Source: an uncultured Aggregatibacter sp.
GTDB taxonomy: Bacteria > Pseudomonadota > Gammaproteobacteria > Enterobacterales > Pasteurellaceae
DNA: 64,000 nt
NCBI RefSeq assembly: GCF_901873365.1
Contig: NZ_CABFLM010000126.1
Location: 3,714 to 67,713 of the forward strand
Reading direction: 5' to 3'
The notes under the pieces are model-generated. The model was not told the DNA's origin, ran no database searches, and worked only from the letters and a program-made list of their open reading frames with translations. This document shows, piece after piece, positions 1-9,085 of the stretch. Made by a program: the position numbers and the translations under genes. Within the stretch, counting starts at the first letter, position 1. Every line of letters begins with the position of its first letter.

Positions 1-753
1 TGGCAATTCCCAATAATCTTTTAATATGCCGGCAGATTCTGCGAAAATCGCATCATAATCCACCACATAACGTTTGCTTTGCACAATGCGGGATTTGTTT
101 TGATACTTATGCGGAATGCCCCACAGCGCGGAATAACCTAACACATTAGTTAGGGCTTTCATGGCTTCCACCATCAAATAAGCCGGACGTAAACCATGGC
201 ACTTTTTCGTTAGCAATTTCACCATGTCTTTTGAACCTTCAAAATTCGGCCCTTGAATCACCGCAATTAAAAGCGCCTGTTGCACTTTGCCAAAGGTCAA
301 TAAATACACCAATTCTTGGCTTGGTGAATGAATCAGTTCCAATGTCCAAAACCCCTCCATCGGCTGATGCTCGCTGAGCATTAATTTAAGCTCAAAGTCA
401 GGAATCACTTCACCAAAAGAAATGGCTTGTTGCCACAACGGCGGCAACCCAAGTGCGGTCAATTTTTCCGGTAAAAAAGTCAGGTTGTCGCACATGGCAT
501 CCAAGCGTTGTTTAGCACTAAAGCGTTTATCCAAAAAACGATGCGCCAAGGGATAACTAAAATCCGGGCGGGCATTCAGCAGAGGCACAAGCGACGCATT
601 CTGATTGACAAAACATTCAAATTTTTTAATAGCTTGTCGGTGAAGAAGTGAGCGTAAGCGATAACGTAAGCGTTTCATGCGATACGATTTTTTACCTCGA
701 TCCGGATACAAAGCGAGAGGATGAGGCCATTGATAAAGAGCGTGTTGAGTCAT
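1..753 (-). CDS. VirK/YbjX (DUF535) family protein, 3' end outside window
   Basis: An open frame of 251 codons runs from an ATG at 753 off the left edge without a stop, so the C-terminus is missing. The translation starts MTQHALYQWPHP and carries the family hallmarks: a basic N-terminal stretch rich in Arg/Leu, a central segment with VIQGPNFEG, then KKCHGLRP and LGYSALWGIPHKYQNKSR. These are the conserved blocks of DUF535, the family of E. coli YbjX and Shigella VirK. The molecular function of the family is not settled; links to virulence and to envelope or antimicrobial-peptide tolerance have been reported. It is divergent from engB. An uptake signal lies inside the gene near 455. Family assignment is strong, function is not inferred. 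Confidence 0.85.
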   Translation of the reverse strand, partial: MTQHALYQWPHPLALYPDRGKKSYRMKRLRYRLRSLLHRQAIKKFECFVNQNASLVPLLNARPDFSYPLAHRFLDKRFSAKQRLDAMCDNLTFLPEKLTALGLPPLWQQAISFGEVIPDFELKLMLSEHQPMEGFWTLELIHSPSQELVYLLTFGKVQQALLIAVIQGPNFEGSKDMVKLLTKKCHGLRPAYLMVEAMKALTNVLGYSALWGIPHKYQNKSRIVQSKRYVVDYDAIFAESAGILKDYWELP

Positions 754-892
754 TGGGTGTCACAATCGAAATAGAAATAAAATCAAGGCACATTTTCGCA
801 TAATCTCCCCTTTTTTGCATTTTTTTGTCGTTTTTTTGCGGTTGATAAAGTATCCTAGCCGGCAATTTATCACCTTGGACACAAAGCACATC

Positions 893-1507
893 ATGTCAGA
901 AATTAAACTGAATTATCACAAAACCCATTTTTTAACCAGTTCGCCGAACCTCAAAAGTCTGCCGGAAGATAGCGGCGTTGAAATCGCCTTTGCCGGCCGC
1001 TCTAATGCAGGAAAATCGACCGCACTGAATGCCTTAACGAATCAGAAAAACCTTGCTCGTACGTCAAAAACCCCCGGGCGTACCCAACTCATCAATTTGT
1101 TTGAGGTGGAGCCACAATGCAAGCTAGTGGATTTGCCGGGCTATGGCTATGCTGCCGTGCCGGAACAAATGAAATTACAATGGCAACAAGCCCTTGGTGA
1201 ATATTTGCAAAAGCGCGAATGCCTTGCCGGAATTGTGATTTTGATGGACATTCGCCATCCGCTCAAAGATTTGGACCAGCAAATGATTGAATGGGCGGTG
1301 ACCTCTGAAAAACCGGTGTTATTACTGCTTACAAAAGCGGATAAACTGAGCCAAAGCGAACGCAGCAAACAAGTCAAAATGGTGCGTGAAGCGATTTTAC
1401 CGTTCCAAGGTGACATTCAAGTGGAGGCGTTTTCAGCCTTGAAACGCACCGGAATTGATCGTTTGGCCGCCAAATTAGACGCGTGGTTTGCGCCGGTTTT
1501 TGCCTAA
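893..1507 (+). CDS. engB: ribosome biogenesis GTP-binding protein EngB (YsxC/YihA)
   Basis: This is a 204-residue TRAFAC-class GTPase needed for assembly of the 50S ribosomal subunit. The G1 P-loop GRSNAGKS is at residues 35-42, followed by TPGRTQ (G2), VDLPGYG (G3) and TKADK (G4). The frame is open further upstream to 815, but the ATG at 893 (MSEIKLNYHK) gives the length usual for the family and matches where homologues begin, so I use it. It is followed by comM on the same strand, the same order as in H. influenzae. A USS-type hairpin follows the stop. Confidence 0.96.
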   Translation: MSEIKLNYHKTHFLTSSPNLKSLPEDSGVEIAFAGRSNAGKSTALNALTNQKNLARTSKTPGRTQLINLFEVEPQCKLVDLPGYGYAAVPEQMKLQWQQALGEYLQKRECLAGIVILMDIRHPLKDLDQQMIEWAVTSEKPVLLLLTKADKLSQSERSKQVKMVREAILPFQGDIQVEAFSALKRTGIDRLAAKLDAWFAPVFA

Positions 1508-1517
1508 AAAAAGCCAT

Positions 1518-1539
1518 TTCTGCGATTCTGATCGCAAAA
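1518..1539 (+). promoter_or_regulatory. CRP-S (Sxy/TfoX-dependent) competence site upstream of comM
   Basis: TGCGA (1521-1525), a 6-bp spacer and TCGCA (1532-1536) form a perfect dyad with flanking T and A runs. This is the CRP-S form (TGCGA-N6-TCGCA), which differs from the ordinary CRP site TGTGA-N6-TCACA and needs Sxy in Pasteurellaceae. It lies 82 bp before the comM start, and comM belongs to the competence regulon in H. influenzae. The site is seen; its use is inferred. Confidence 0.8.
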
Positions 1540-1577
1540 AAGTGCGGTGTGAATTTCTTTCATTTCGCACTTTTTTT
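1535..1577 (+). terminator. USS-type hairpin terminator after engB
   Basis: AAAAAAGTGCG and CGCACTTTTTTT face each other across a short loop and end in a T run. The left arm contains a full uptake signal AAGTGCGGT. It lies between engB and comM and overlaps the right edge of the CRP-S site, so comM probably depends on its own promoter. Confidence 0.65.
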
Positions 1578-1620
1578 ATTTTGGCGCTCCGCCTTTTTCT
1601 TCAGCATTACGGAGCCCAAT

Positions 1621-3156
1621 ATGTCTTTAGCCATCGTTTACAGCCGCGCCTCCATGGGCGTTCAAGCGCCACTGGTCACCATTGAGGTGCATTTGAGCAA
1701 CGGTAAGCCAAGTTTTACGCTGGTTGGGTTACCGGAAAAAACGGTGAAAGAAGCCCAAGACCGTGTCCGCAGTGCGTTGCTCAATGCCGAATTTCGCTAC
1801 CCCGCCAAGCGCATTACCGTCAACCTTGCCCCGGCAGATTTACCCAAAGAAGGTGGACGTTTTGATTTGCCTATTGCGATTGGTATGATTGCCGCCTTTG
1901 GTTATATCGATCCGGAAAAATTAAAACAGTTTGAATTTATCGGCGAACTTGCCTTAACCGGTCAACTGCGTGCCGTGCATGGTGTCATTCCTGCGATTCT
2001 GGCGGCGAAACAAGCCAAGCGAAAATGCATTATTGCACAAGGCAATGCCAACGAAGCGTCACTGGTTTCTGAGCAGGAAACCTATTACGCCAATTCTTTA
2101 TTGGATGTGGTGCAATTTCTCAATCAGCAGGGTGAATTGCCTCTTGCAGGTGACATCAAAACCCAAAGTGCGGTGGATTTTTTCCCTGAAAATCCCAAAG
2201 ATCTGACAGACATCATCGGGCAACAACATGCCAAGCGCGCTTTAATGATTGCCGCAGCAGGACAGCACAATCTGTTATTTTTAGGCCCGCCCGGTACAGG
2301 AAAGACTATGCTCGCCAGTCGCTTAACGGGATTACTGCCGGAAATGACCGATCAAGAAGCCATTGAAACTGCCGCGGTTGCAAGCCTTGTACAAAATGAA
2401 CTGAATTTTCACAACTGGAAACAGCGTCCTTTTCGTGCGCCTCACCACAGCGCCTCCACACCGGCATTGGTGGGGGGCGGTTCGATTCCAAAACCCGGGG
2501 AAATCTCCCTCGCACACAATGGCGTGTTATTTTTGGACGAACTGCCTGAATTCGAACGCAAGGTATTAGATGCGCTCCGCCAACCGTTAGAAAGCGGTGA
2601 AATCATCATTTCCCGCGCCAATGCCAAGATTCAATTTCCGGCAAGATTTCAGTTGATTGCCGCCATGAATCCCAGCCCGACAGGGCATTATCAAGGCACC
2701 CATAACCGCACGTCACCACAACAAATCATGCGCTATTTAAATCGCCTCTCCGGCCCGTTTTTAGATCGTTTCGATTTATCCATTGAGGTGCCGTTATTGC
2801 CGCAAGGGAGTCTGCAAAATAGCGGTGACCGTGGTGAATCCAGTGCCACCGTGAGAGAAAAAGTCTTAAAAGCACGCGCTATTCAACTGCAACGTGCCGG
2901 CAAAATTAACGCCCATTTAACCAGCAAAGAAATTGAACGAGATTGCAAGCTGGAAGAGAAAGATGCGCTATTTTTAGAAAATGCGTTGACCAAACTTGGG
3001 CTGTCTGTGCGGGCATACCACCGCATACTCAAGGTTTCCCGCACCATTGCGGATTTAGAAGGGGAAAAGCAAATTCACCAGCGACACTTAGCAGAAGCCT
3101 TGGGCTATCGTGCGATGGATAGACTATTGCAGAAGCTTTCCAAAGCGTCTGTGTAA
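1621..3156 (+). CDS. comM: ComM, AAA+ competence helicase (Mg-chelatase-like, YifB family)
   Basis: This is a 511-residue AAA+ ATPase. H. influenzae ComM is needed for efficient chromosomal transformation, and Vibrio ComM is a hexameric branch-migration helicase that extends donor-strand integration. The N-terminal Lon-like/ChlI domain covers residues 1-180, Walker A GPPGTGKT is at 222-229, and Walker B follows in VLFLDELPEF; a C-terminal Mg-chelatase lid domain ends near residue 505. The frame extends to 1483 inside engB, but ATG 1621 (MSLAIVYSRA) is the start that matches the family. A CRP-S site precedes it, which fits competence control. The gene is intact. Confidence 0.95.
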   Translation: MSLAIVYSRASMGVQAPLVTIEVHLSNGKPSFTLVGLPEKTVKEAQDRVRSALLNAEFRYPAKRITVNLAPADLPKEGGRFDLPIAIGMIAAFGYIDPEKLKQFEFIGELALTGQLRAVHGVIPAILAAKQAKRKCIIAQGNANEASLVSEQETYYANSLLDVVQFLNQQGELPLAGDIKTQSAVDFFPENPKDLTDIIGQQHAKRALMIAAAGQHNLLFLGPPGTGKTMLASRLTGLLPEMTDQEAIETAAVASLVQNELNFHNWKQRPFRAPHHSASTPALVGGGSIPKPGEISLAHNGVLFLDELPEFERKVLDALRQPLESGEIIISRANAKIQFPARFQLIAAMNPSPTGHYQGTHNRTSPQQIMRYLNRLSGPFLDRFDLSIEVPLLPQGSLQNSGDRGESSATVREKVLKARAIQLQRAGKINAHLTSKEIERDCKLEEKDALFLENALTKLGLSVRAYHRILKVSRTIADLEGEKQIHQRHLAEALGYRAMDRLLQKLSKASV

Positions 3157-3169
3157 CCAACCGGCAAGA

Positions 3170-3997
3170 CTAAGGCACGCCACGCAACAATGGCACAGCG
3201 GTATAAGGTGGAATGGAGGTAGGCGCAGGCATTTCGCTAAAGAGAAGCATAAAAGGTTTTGGCGGTGCGATTTTTTCATTTCGCCACAAACTGCCCATAG
3301 AAACAAGCTGAACGTCCTCCGGCAAATTGGCGATGCCCGCTTGCAAGACGGCAATGGTATTTTTTCGCGGATGTCCGATGGCAATGGCGATGCCGTGTTT
3401 TTGCGCATATTGCACGGCGGCTTGAAATTGTCGTTGCACATCAGCAAACGCATCGCTATCGTCTAAAAAGATATGCCGATCTAACGTGCGCACGCCTTGT
3501 TCTTTCGCAATTTTACCTGCCACACTGCGGCCGATGGTGCGGCTATCTAGGAAAGCCAAATGACGCTCACGAAGTGCGGTCATTAATTTGGTCATTAAAG
3601 GCCCATCTGCCGTAGCCGCACTGCCCATGTGATTGTTCATCCCAATGGCGTTGGAAACAATATTGTGAGCTGTTTGAACGCGGTGATTCACCTCCCCTTG
3701 CGACATTCCCAAATGCAACCCGCCATCTTCAATTTTCATTTTAGACACCGTTTCCATGGGCATATGAATGAGAATATCGCGCCCTTGTTGGAACGCCTGT
3801 TGATTACGTTGTTTGGCGTAAGGCGCAGCCGGAATAATTGCCACCGACACTGCTTTCGGCATCGCCAAAATTTGTTCGTCTTCTTTTGCGTGATAACCTA
3901 AATCGTCAATCACTATGGCAAGTTTAGCGGAATAGGCAAAGGACGCTGCCAAAAGTGCGGTTACCAACAACAACGTTTTTCTGACTGCTAAGGTCAT
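3170..3997 (-). CDS. yibQ: divergent polysaccharide deacetylase family protein (YibQ)
   Basis: This is a 275-residue exported protein. The N-terminus MTLAVRKTLLLVTALLAASF is a signal peptide ending near SFAYSA, followed by KLAIVIDDLGY, the conserved block at the start of the divergent NodB-like deacetylase fold (DUF610). Later blocks such as LIHMPMETVS, NNHMGSAATAD and FLDSRT are typical of the family. A carbohydrate-esterase-like role on peptidoglycan-derived substrate is probable but unproven. The ATG at 3997 overlaps the envC stop by 4 nt (ATGA), so the two are translationally coupled. It converges with comM, 13 bp away. Confidence 0.9.
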   Translation of the reverse strand: MTLAVRKTLLLVTALLAASFAYSAKLAIVIDDLGYHAKEDEQILAMPKAVSVAIIPAAPYAKQRNQQAFQQGRDILIHMPMETVSKMKIEDGGLHLGMSQGEVNHRVQTAHNIVSNAIGMNNHMGSAATADGPLMTKLMTALRERHLAFLDSRTIGRSVAGKIAKEQGVRTLDRHIFLDDSDAFADVQRQFQAAVQYAQKHGIAIAIGHPRKNTIAVLQAGIANLPEDVQLVSMGSLWRNEKIAPPKPFMLLFSEMPAPTSIPPYTAVPLLRGVP

Positions 3998-5271
3998 CGC
4001 AACCAACTTAGCGGATTCACTGCTACGCCTTTGCGGCGAATCTCAAAATACAATCCACTTTTCGATTGACCGCCGCTATTACCCACTTCACCGAGTTTCT
4101 GTCCGGCTTTCACAAGCTGCCCTTCTTTCACCGCGACCGATTGGTTATAGCCATACAAACTCAAATCGCTCTCACCGTGTTTCACGATCACCATTAAGCC
4201 GTAACCTTGCAGCCAATTAGCCAGAATCACCCGCCCGTCGGCAATGGCTTTCACCGGCGTACCGGCACCTGCCGCAATCACGATACCTTTCCAGCGTAAT
4301 TCGCCCATTTGCGCAGACCCAAAACTGTTCACGACTTTGCCAGCCACTGGAAAACCATATTGTTTTTTCGGTGTGCCTAATCCGGCAGTGCTGTTCAACA
4401 GTTGGCGCTCTTGCGCGGTGGGTTGATAAGGCTTGTGATTTTTTGTTTCTTCTGCCTGTTTTTTCTGCGCTAGCGCCTCACGCTCACGTTGTTCTTGCTG
4501 ACGCGCTGTCTGTTCCGCACGTTGGATTTCTTGGCGCAACGCATTTTCGTTCGCTTTCAGCGCTTCTAATTTATTTTCATCACGCGTTAAGTTTTGATTC
4601 AGTTGGTTCAACGTGCTTTGCCGTTCCTTCTGCACTTTTTGCAATTCTTGTTGTTGTTTTTTCTGATCGGCAAGTTGTGTTTGTTGTTCTTTATGTTGTT
4701 CTGCAATGGCGGCTTTTTGTTTCTCCAGTTGTTCCTGCGTCTGCTTTAAATCCTCAATTAATGCCATTCGTACTTGATTCAAATGGGCATAGTAAGCTTT
4801 CATGCGTTCTGCATTTTGCCCTTTATCGGATAGCATTCGCTCCGCCACTGATGGGTTCGTACCGGAACGATAGGCAGAATCCAACTGCTTCGCCAGTTTG
4901 GCTTTTTGCTCTTTTTCTTGTTTTTGTAACTGTTTGATTTGTCTATCAGTATCGCTGATCGTTTTGCGAATTTCTTTTAAATCCGATTCCGTTTGACGTA
5001 ATTGCCCGATCACCGAATTAATCTGATTTTCTTGAGTTTTTAATGTGCTCTGTAGTTTCTGCTGTTCCCGCTTTTGCTGCTCAATTTTCTGTTTTTGTTG
5101 TTGAATTTGCTGATGAATTTTTGACAAATTATCCCCTTGCGCAGCAAAAGCCAAAGGCATAACACAGAAAAGTGCGGTCAATATCGGCAGTGTTTTGATG
5201 GAAGATGAACGATAGCGAGAAAAAAGCGTCGTTTCTGTTTTAATCTTTCGGCATGAGTTCTCTATCATCAT
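3994..5271 (-). CDS. envC: murein hydrolase activator EnvC (LytM/M23 domain)
   Basis: This is a 425-residue periplasmic protein. The first ~45 residues form a long basic leader plus signal peptide ending near AFAAQG. A Gln/Lys-rich coiled coil follows to about residue 270, and a C-terminal LytM (M23) domain covers about 300-425. In E. coli EnvC is recruited by FtsEX and activates the amidases AmiA/AmiB during septal splitting. The catalytic metal ligands of true M23 peptidases are replaced here: the block before DIA reads RWKGIVIA, and the usual HxH region reads LYFEIR. It should therefore activate rather than cut. The start is uncertain because the leader is unusually long; a downstream start is possible. 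The stop overlaps yibQ. Confidence 0.92.
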   Translation of the reverse strand: MMIENSCRKIKTETTLFSRYRSSSIKTLPILTALFCVMPLAFAAQGDNLSKIHQQIQQQKQKIEQQKREQQKLQSTLKTQENQINSVIGQLRQTESDLKEIRKTISDTDRQIKQLQKQEKEQKAKLAKQLDSAYRSGTNPSVAERMLSDKGQNAERMKAYYAHLNQVRMALIEDLKQTQEQLEKQKAAIAEQHKEQQTQLADQKKQQQELQKVQKERQSTLNQLNQNLTRDENKLEALKANENALRQEIQRAEQTARQQEQREREALAQKKQAEETKNHKPYQPTAQERQLLNSTAGLGTPKKQYGFPVAGKVVNSFGSAQMGELRWKGIVIAAGAGTPVKAIADGRVILANWLQGYGLMVIVKHGESDLSLYGYNQSVAVKEGQLVKAGQKLGEVGNSGGQSKSGLYFEIRRKGVAVNPLSWLR

Positions 5272-5309
5272 TGCAACCTTTAATATATTTTCTTTGTCAT
5301 TAAAAATAA

Positions 5310-5346
5310 AAACCCACTTTTTAGCATCAGGCTAATCGGCGGGCTT
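5310..5346 (-). terminator. terminator after gpt
   Basis: Read on the minus strand, AAGCCCGC and GTGGGTTT pair with G-U pairs, enclosing an inner TTAGC/GCTAA stem, and are followed by a T-rich tail. It lies between the gpt stop and the envC start, ending gpt transcripts. Confidence 0.55.
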
Positions 5347-5412
5347 TATATAGCGCATTCGATAGACTAAACCATCCAGCGCGATGAATAAAAAGTGCGG
5401 TGGCTTTTTACA

Positions 5413-5877
5413 TTATTTTCGAGCCAACGGTGGAACGAAACAAATGCCCATATCCCAAGGCTGTTCGATCCATGTATTTTGTGGAATATCCACCACATAA
5501 TCATCCACCAATTCTGCACCGGCCGGTTTTGCAAAAACGGTAACAAAACGGGCGTTCGGATACATTTCGCGAATGGCGCGAGCGGTGTTGCCGGTATCCA
5601 CTAAATCGTCAATCACGATGAAACCTTCACCGCCATTGTCTAATTGTGCTGCGTGTAACACCTGCAATTCGCCTTGTTTGTCATGATTATAACTGGCAAT
5701 ACACACGGTTTCCACATGGCGAATGCCTAACTCACGGGCCAATACGGCAGCCGGAAATAAGCCGCCACGACTGACGGCAACAATGCCTTTCCATTGAGAA
5801 GCGGGAAGTAAGCGTTCGGATAATTTTCGTGCGTGCATATGAAACATATCCCACGTCACAACGTATTTTTCACTCAT
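5413..5877 (-). CDS. gpt: xanthine-guanine phosphoribosyltransferase
   Basis: This 154-residue type I phosphoribosyltransferase transfers ribose-5-phosphate from PRPP to guanine, xanthine and less well hypoxanthine (purine salvage). The PRPP-binding block FIVIDDLVDTGNTA lies at residues 86-99, and SRGGLFPAA near 36-44 is the PRPP pyrophosphate loop region. The length matches E. coli Gpt (152). It is probably monocistronic: a terminator follows and envC starts 141 bp downstream. Confidence 0.95.
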   Translation of the reverse strand: MSEKYVVTWDMFHMHARKLSERLLPASQWKGIVAVSRGGLFPAAVLARELGIRHVETVCIASYNHDKQGELQVLHAAQLDNGGEGFIVIDDLVDTGNTARAIREMYPNARFVTVFAKPAGAELVDDYVVDIPQNTWIEQPWDMGICFVPPLARK

Positions 5878-5991
5878 AAATATTCACCTTTCAGGATTTT
5901 TGTGGCGCATAGCCCAAGAAATAAAATGGCGTTAGGATAACCTGAAATGGCATTTTATGCTATTATTTTCACTCATTTTTAAGGAGGAAAT

Positions 5992-7458
5992 ATGTCAGAA
6001 ATACAACAACTCAACCCAACTTCATTGTGGAAATGGTTCGATCAAATTTGTGCCATTCCGCACCCGTCCTATCAAGAAAATGAACTGGCGGAATTTATTG
6101 TTAATTGGGCAAAAGGCAAAGGATTTTATGCAGAACGTGACGAGGCGGGCAACGTTTTAATCCGCAAACCGGCCACCAAAGGGATGGAAAACCGCAAAAA
6201 AGTTGCCCTACAAGCCCATTTAGACATGGTGCCGCAAGCCAATGAAGGTAGCCACCATAACTTCGCCACCGATCCGATTTTGCCTTACATTGACGGTGAA
6301 TGGGTTCACGCCACCAACACCACATTAGGTGCCGATAACGGCATCGGCATGGCATCCACTTTAGCCATTTTAGACAGCGACGATATCGCTCATCCGGATT
6401 TGGAAGTGTTACTCACCATGACCGAAGAACGCGGCATGGAAGGTGCCCTTGGCTTACGCGCCAATTGGTTACAAAGTGAAATCATGATCAATACCGACAC
6501 CGAAGAAAATGGGGAAATTTATGTCGGCTGTGCCGGCGGTGAAAATGCGAACATCCTTTTCCCGATTCAATATGAAAATAATGCCTTCACACACAGTTAT
6601 CAGCTGGTGTTAAAAGGCTTGCGCGGAGGACATTCCGGTTGCGACATTCATACCGGACGCGCCAACGCCATTAAAGTCATGGCGCGATTCTTAGCGGAAT
6701 TTTCACAAAATCAACCGCACTTTGTTTTTGCCTTGAGCGATATTCGCGGCGGTTCCGTGCGCAATGCGATTCCGCGTGAAGCGTTTGCGACATTAGCCTT
6801 TGACGGTGATGTCACCACGTTAAAAAGTGCGGTGGAAAATTTCAACGTTTTATTAAAAACCGAACTGGCATTAATTGAACCGAACCTCACATTGACATTA
6901 CAAGCCGCCGAAAAAGCGGCGCAAATCTTCTCTGTCACCGACAGCCAACGTCTGATTCATTTGTTGAATGTGTTGCCTAACGGCGTGATTCGCAATAGCG
7001 ATGTGTTGGACAATGTGGTGGAAACGTCATTGAGTGTCGGCGTGCTAAAAACGGAAGAGGCACAAGTGAAAGCCACGATTTTAGTGCGTTCTTTAATTGA
7101 AAGCGGTAAAGAATATGTGGCTGCGATGTTAAAATCATTGGCAACATTAAGCGGCGCAAAAGTGGAATTCTCCGGCACTTACCCGGGCTGGGAACCACAA
7201 GCACATTCTGAAATTGTGGATTTAACCCATAAAATCTATGCGGAGGTTTTAGGTTATGAGCCGGCAATTAAAGTTATTCATGCCGGTTTGGAATGTGGTT
7301 TGTTGAAGAAAATCTATCCGAATATGGATATGGTATCCATCGGTCCAACCATTAAAAACGCCCATTCGCCGGATGAAAAAGTCCATATTCCTGCCGTGCA
7401 AATTTATTGGTCGTTAATCACCAAATTATTGGCAGAAATTCCGGTGAAAAACGCATAA
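5992..7458 (+). CDS. pepD: aminoacyl-histidine dipeptidase (peptidase D, M20)
   Basis: This 488-residue cytosolic di-zinc peptidase of family M20 cleaves Xaa-His and other unblocked dipeptides. The metal-binding blocks are visible: QAHLDMVPQ (H and catalytic D, near residue 75), GADNGIGMA (bridging D) and TMTEERGMEG (general base E plus metal E). A dimerisation domain is inserted between about residues 200 and 390, and HAGLECGLL near the C-terminus carries the last ligand. The start follows AAGGAGG (5981-5987), a strong ribosome-binding site. It diverges from gpt and ends in its own terminator. Confidence 0.94.
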   Translation: MSEIQQLNPTSLWKWFDQICAIPHPSYQENELAEFIVNWAKGKGFYAERDEAGNVLIRKPATKGMENRKKVALQAHLDMVPQANEGSHHNFATDPILPYIDGEWVHATNTTLGADNGIGMASTLAILDSDDIAHPDLEVLLTMTEERGMEGALGLRANWLQSEIMINTDTEENGEIYVGCAGGENANILFPIQYENNAFTHSYQLVLKGLRGGHSGCDIHTGRANAIKVMARFLAEFSQNQPHFVFALSDIRGGSVRNAIPREAFATLAFDGDVTTLKSAVENFNVLLKTELALIEPNLTLTLQAAEKAAQIFSVTDSQRLIHLLNVLPNGVIRNSDVLDNVVETSLSVGVLKTEEAQVKATILVRSLIESGKEYVAAMLKSLATLSGAKVEFSGTYPGWEPQAHSEIVDLTHKIYAEVLGYEPAIKVIHAGLECGLLKKIYPNMDMVSIGPTIKNAHSPDEKVHIPAVQIYWSLITKLLAEIPVKNA

Positions 7459-7475
7459 AAATAAACAATAACAAT

Positions 7476-7499
7476 CCGCACCTAAAACGTGCGGTTTTT
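7476..7499 (+). terminator. pepD terminator
   Basis: CCGCAC (7476-7481) pairs with GTGCGG (7489-7494), followed by five T. This is a short intrinsic terminator 17 bp after the pepD stop. Confidence 0.7.
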
Positions 7500-7555
7500 A
7501 GGCTCCCCTAAAACTGGTAACCGTGTTTATTTTCATATCACTATTTTAGTGAATC

Positions 7556-7767
7556 GTAGCGTGCAACTTGTTGCACGAAATTATGAATGCCCGAAAGCGT
7601 TAAATAACGTTCCGTGCGTAATTTGGTCGTGCATCAAGATGCACGCTACGCATGAAATCGTGAATTACGTATCGAGGTTAATTATTCGTGCAACAAGTTG
7701 CGCGCTACGCACAAAATCGTAAATTACGTATCGAGGTTAATTATTCGTGCAACAAGTTGCACGCTAC
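7556..7767. repeat. REP-like palindrome cluster 1 (four units) in the pepD-gltS intergenic region
   Basis: The 418-bp gap between pepD and gltS contains no gene. Four units are present: 7556-7577 (GTAG foot first, core CGTGCAACTTGTTGCACG), then three inverted units with the foot as CTAC at the right: 7628-7649 (core CGTGCATCAAGATGCACG), 7687-7708 (one mismatch) and 7746-7767. The last three are spaced exactly 59 bp apart with conserved text between them. A separate hairpin, CCATACGC-ATA-GCGTATGG followed by five T (7779-7802), lies next to the cluster and resembles a terminator. Confidence 0.85.
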
Positions 7768-7828
7768 GAGGAAGGACTCCATACGCATAGCGTATGGTTT
7801 TTATAGCCAGACTTTGGATGACTATAAT

Positions 7829-7864
7829 AAAAAACCCTATTGATACCTCAATAGGGTTTTTTAT
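7829..7864. terminator. bidirectional terminator downstream of gltS
   Basis: AAAACCCTATTG and CAATAGGGTTTT form a perfect 12-bp stem with a 6-nt loop, with A and T runs on either side, so it can work from both strands. It is 13 bp past the gltS stop. Confidence 0.85.
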
Positions 7865-7876
7865 TGTTTTACAATA

Positions 7877-9085
7877 TTAATGTAAGGCAGTGACAACCAC
7901 CATAAAGACTTTCAACAAGGCGGCATTCACTAAGTCAATAAAAAACGCACCGACCATCGGAACAATCAAGAAGGCTTTGTGAGACGGTCCAAAACGACTG
8001 GTGATGGCTTGCATATTGGCAACGGCGGTTGGTGTTGCTCCTAAGCCAAACCCACAGTGACCGGCACTTAACACCACTGCATCGTAGTCTTTCCCCATCA
8101 TGCGGTAGGTCACATAAATGGCAAAGGCTGCCATGAGTATCACTTGTAACGCCAAAATAATCATCACCGGTAATGCTAATCCGGCTAATTGCCATAATTT
8201 TAGGGACATTAACGCAATGGCAAGGAATAAAGATAAGCCGACGTTACCCAAGACATCCACGGCGGAATCCGCCACGTTAAATTTAAACACATGGGTAAGG
8301 GTGTTGCGAATGATTACACCGGTAAATAAACACCATACGAAGGTTGGCAAGGCTAATGCCGTGCCTTTAGTTTGCGCATCTAAAAATTGACCGACCAATA
8401 AGCAACAAACAAGCATGGTGATGGTTTCAATTAATGAGCGGGTAGTAATTTTACGTTGGAACGTTGGATGTTCGAAGGCTTCTTGAATATCGCTATGTTC
8501 ATCATTTTCAGGGCTTTCATCACGACGCATTTTCTTTAATAAATGGCGCGCGACCGGGCCACCAATCACGCCGCCGCACACCAAACCAAAGGTGGCACAA
8601 GCCATGGCTAATTCAGTGGCGCCTTGTAATCCGAAGGTTTCTGTAAAGGTTTTCGCCCAAGCAGCACCGGTACCATGCCCCCCGGTGAGGGTAACGGAAC
8701 CCGCGATTAAACCATAGGCCGGATCAATATTCAGCAATAAAGAACCTGCGATGCCTAAGATGTTTTGTAAAGCGATTAAAATTGCGGCCGCAATAACAAA
8801 AATAATTAACGGCTTGCCGCCTTTTACTAAGCGAGCAAAGTTTGCACTTAACCCGATAGAAGAGAAAAAGACAAGCATCATGGCAGTTTGTAAGTTGGTG
8901 TCAAAAGTAAAAGAAATGCCCCAACCTTGGTATAACACGGTCAATGCGATTGCGACTAAAAAACCACCGACAACGGGTTCAGGAATATTATAGTTTTTTA
9001 AAATGGAAATACGTTTTACAAGGAAATACCCAAGCAACAGCACAAAGCCGGCTAATGCGAGGGTTTCATAGGTATTAAAATTCAT
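7877..9085 (-). CDS. gltS: sodium/glutamate symporter GltS
   Basis: This 402-residue inner-membrane protein takes up glutamate with sodium. It starts MNFNTYETLALAGFVLLLGYF and is almost entirely hydrophobic helices. Family blocks include VGGFLVAIAL, GGHGTGAAWAKTF (glycine-rich re-entrant loop in the first repeat) and GHCGFGLGATPTAVANMQ (second repeat), matching the inverted-repeat fold of the ESS family. Length equals E. coli GltS (401). It is a single-gene transcript with a strong terminator, and diverges from the glycosyltransferase gene. Confidence 0.96.
   Translation of the reverse strand: MNFNTYETLALAGFVLLLGYFLVKRISILKNYNIPEPVVGGFLVAIALTVLYQGWGISFTFDTNLQTAMMLVFFSSIGLSANFARLVKGGKPLIIFVIAAAILIALQNILGIAGSLLLNIDPAYGLIAGSVTLTGGHGTGAAWAKTFTETFGLQGATELAMACATFGLVCGGVIGGPVARHLLKKMRRDESPENDEHSDIQEAFEHPTFQRKITTRSLIETITMLVCCLLVGQFLDAQTKGTALALPTFVWCLFTGVIIRNTLTHVFKFNVADSAVDVLGNVGLSLFLAIALMSLKLWQLAGLALPVMIILALQVILMAAFAIYVTYRMMGKDYDAVVLSAGHCGFGLGATPTAVANMQAITSRFGPSHKAFLIVPMVGAFFIDLVNAALLKVFMVVVTALH

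Noticed and set aside
692..889. Separate minus-strand small ORF before engB
   Set aside because: It is out of frame with the DUF535 gene, overlaps it and the engB leader, and has no recognisable product.
1483..1620. 46-residue N-terminal extension of ComM
   Set aside because: It lies in the engB end, CRP-S site and terminator; ATG 1621 is the conserved start.
7556..7767. CRISPR array (regular 59-bp spacing)
   Set aside because: The units are palindromes with conserved, not unique, sequence between them, and no cas genes are near.
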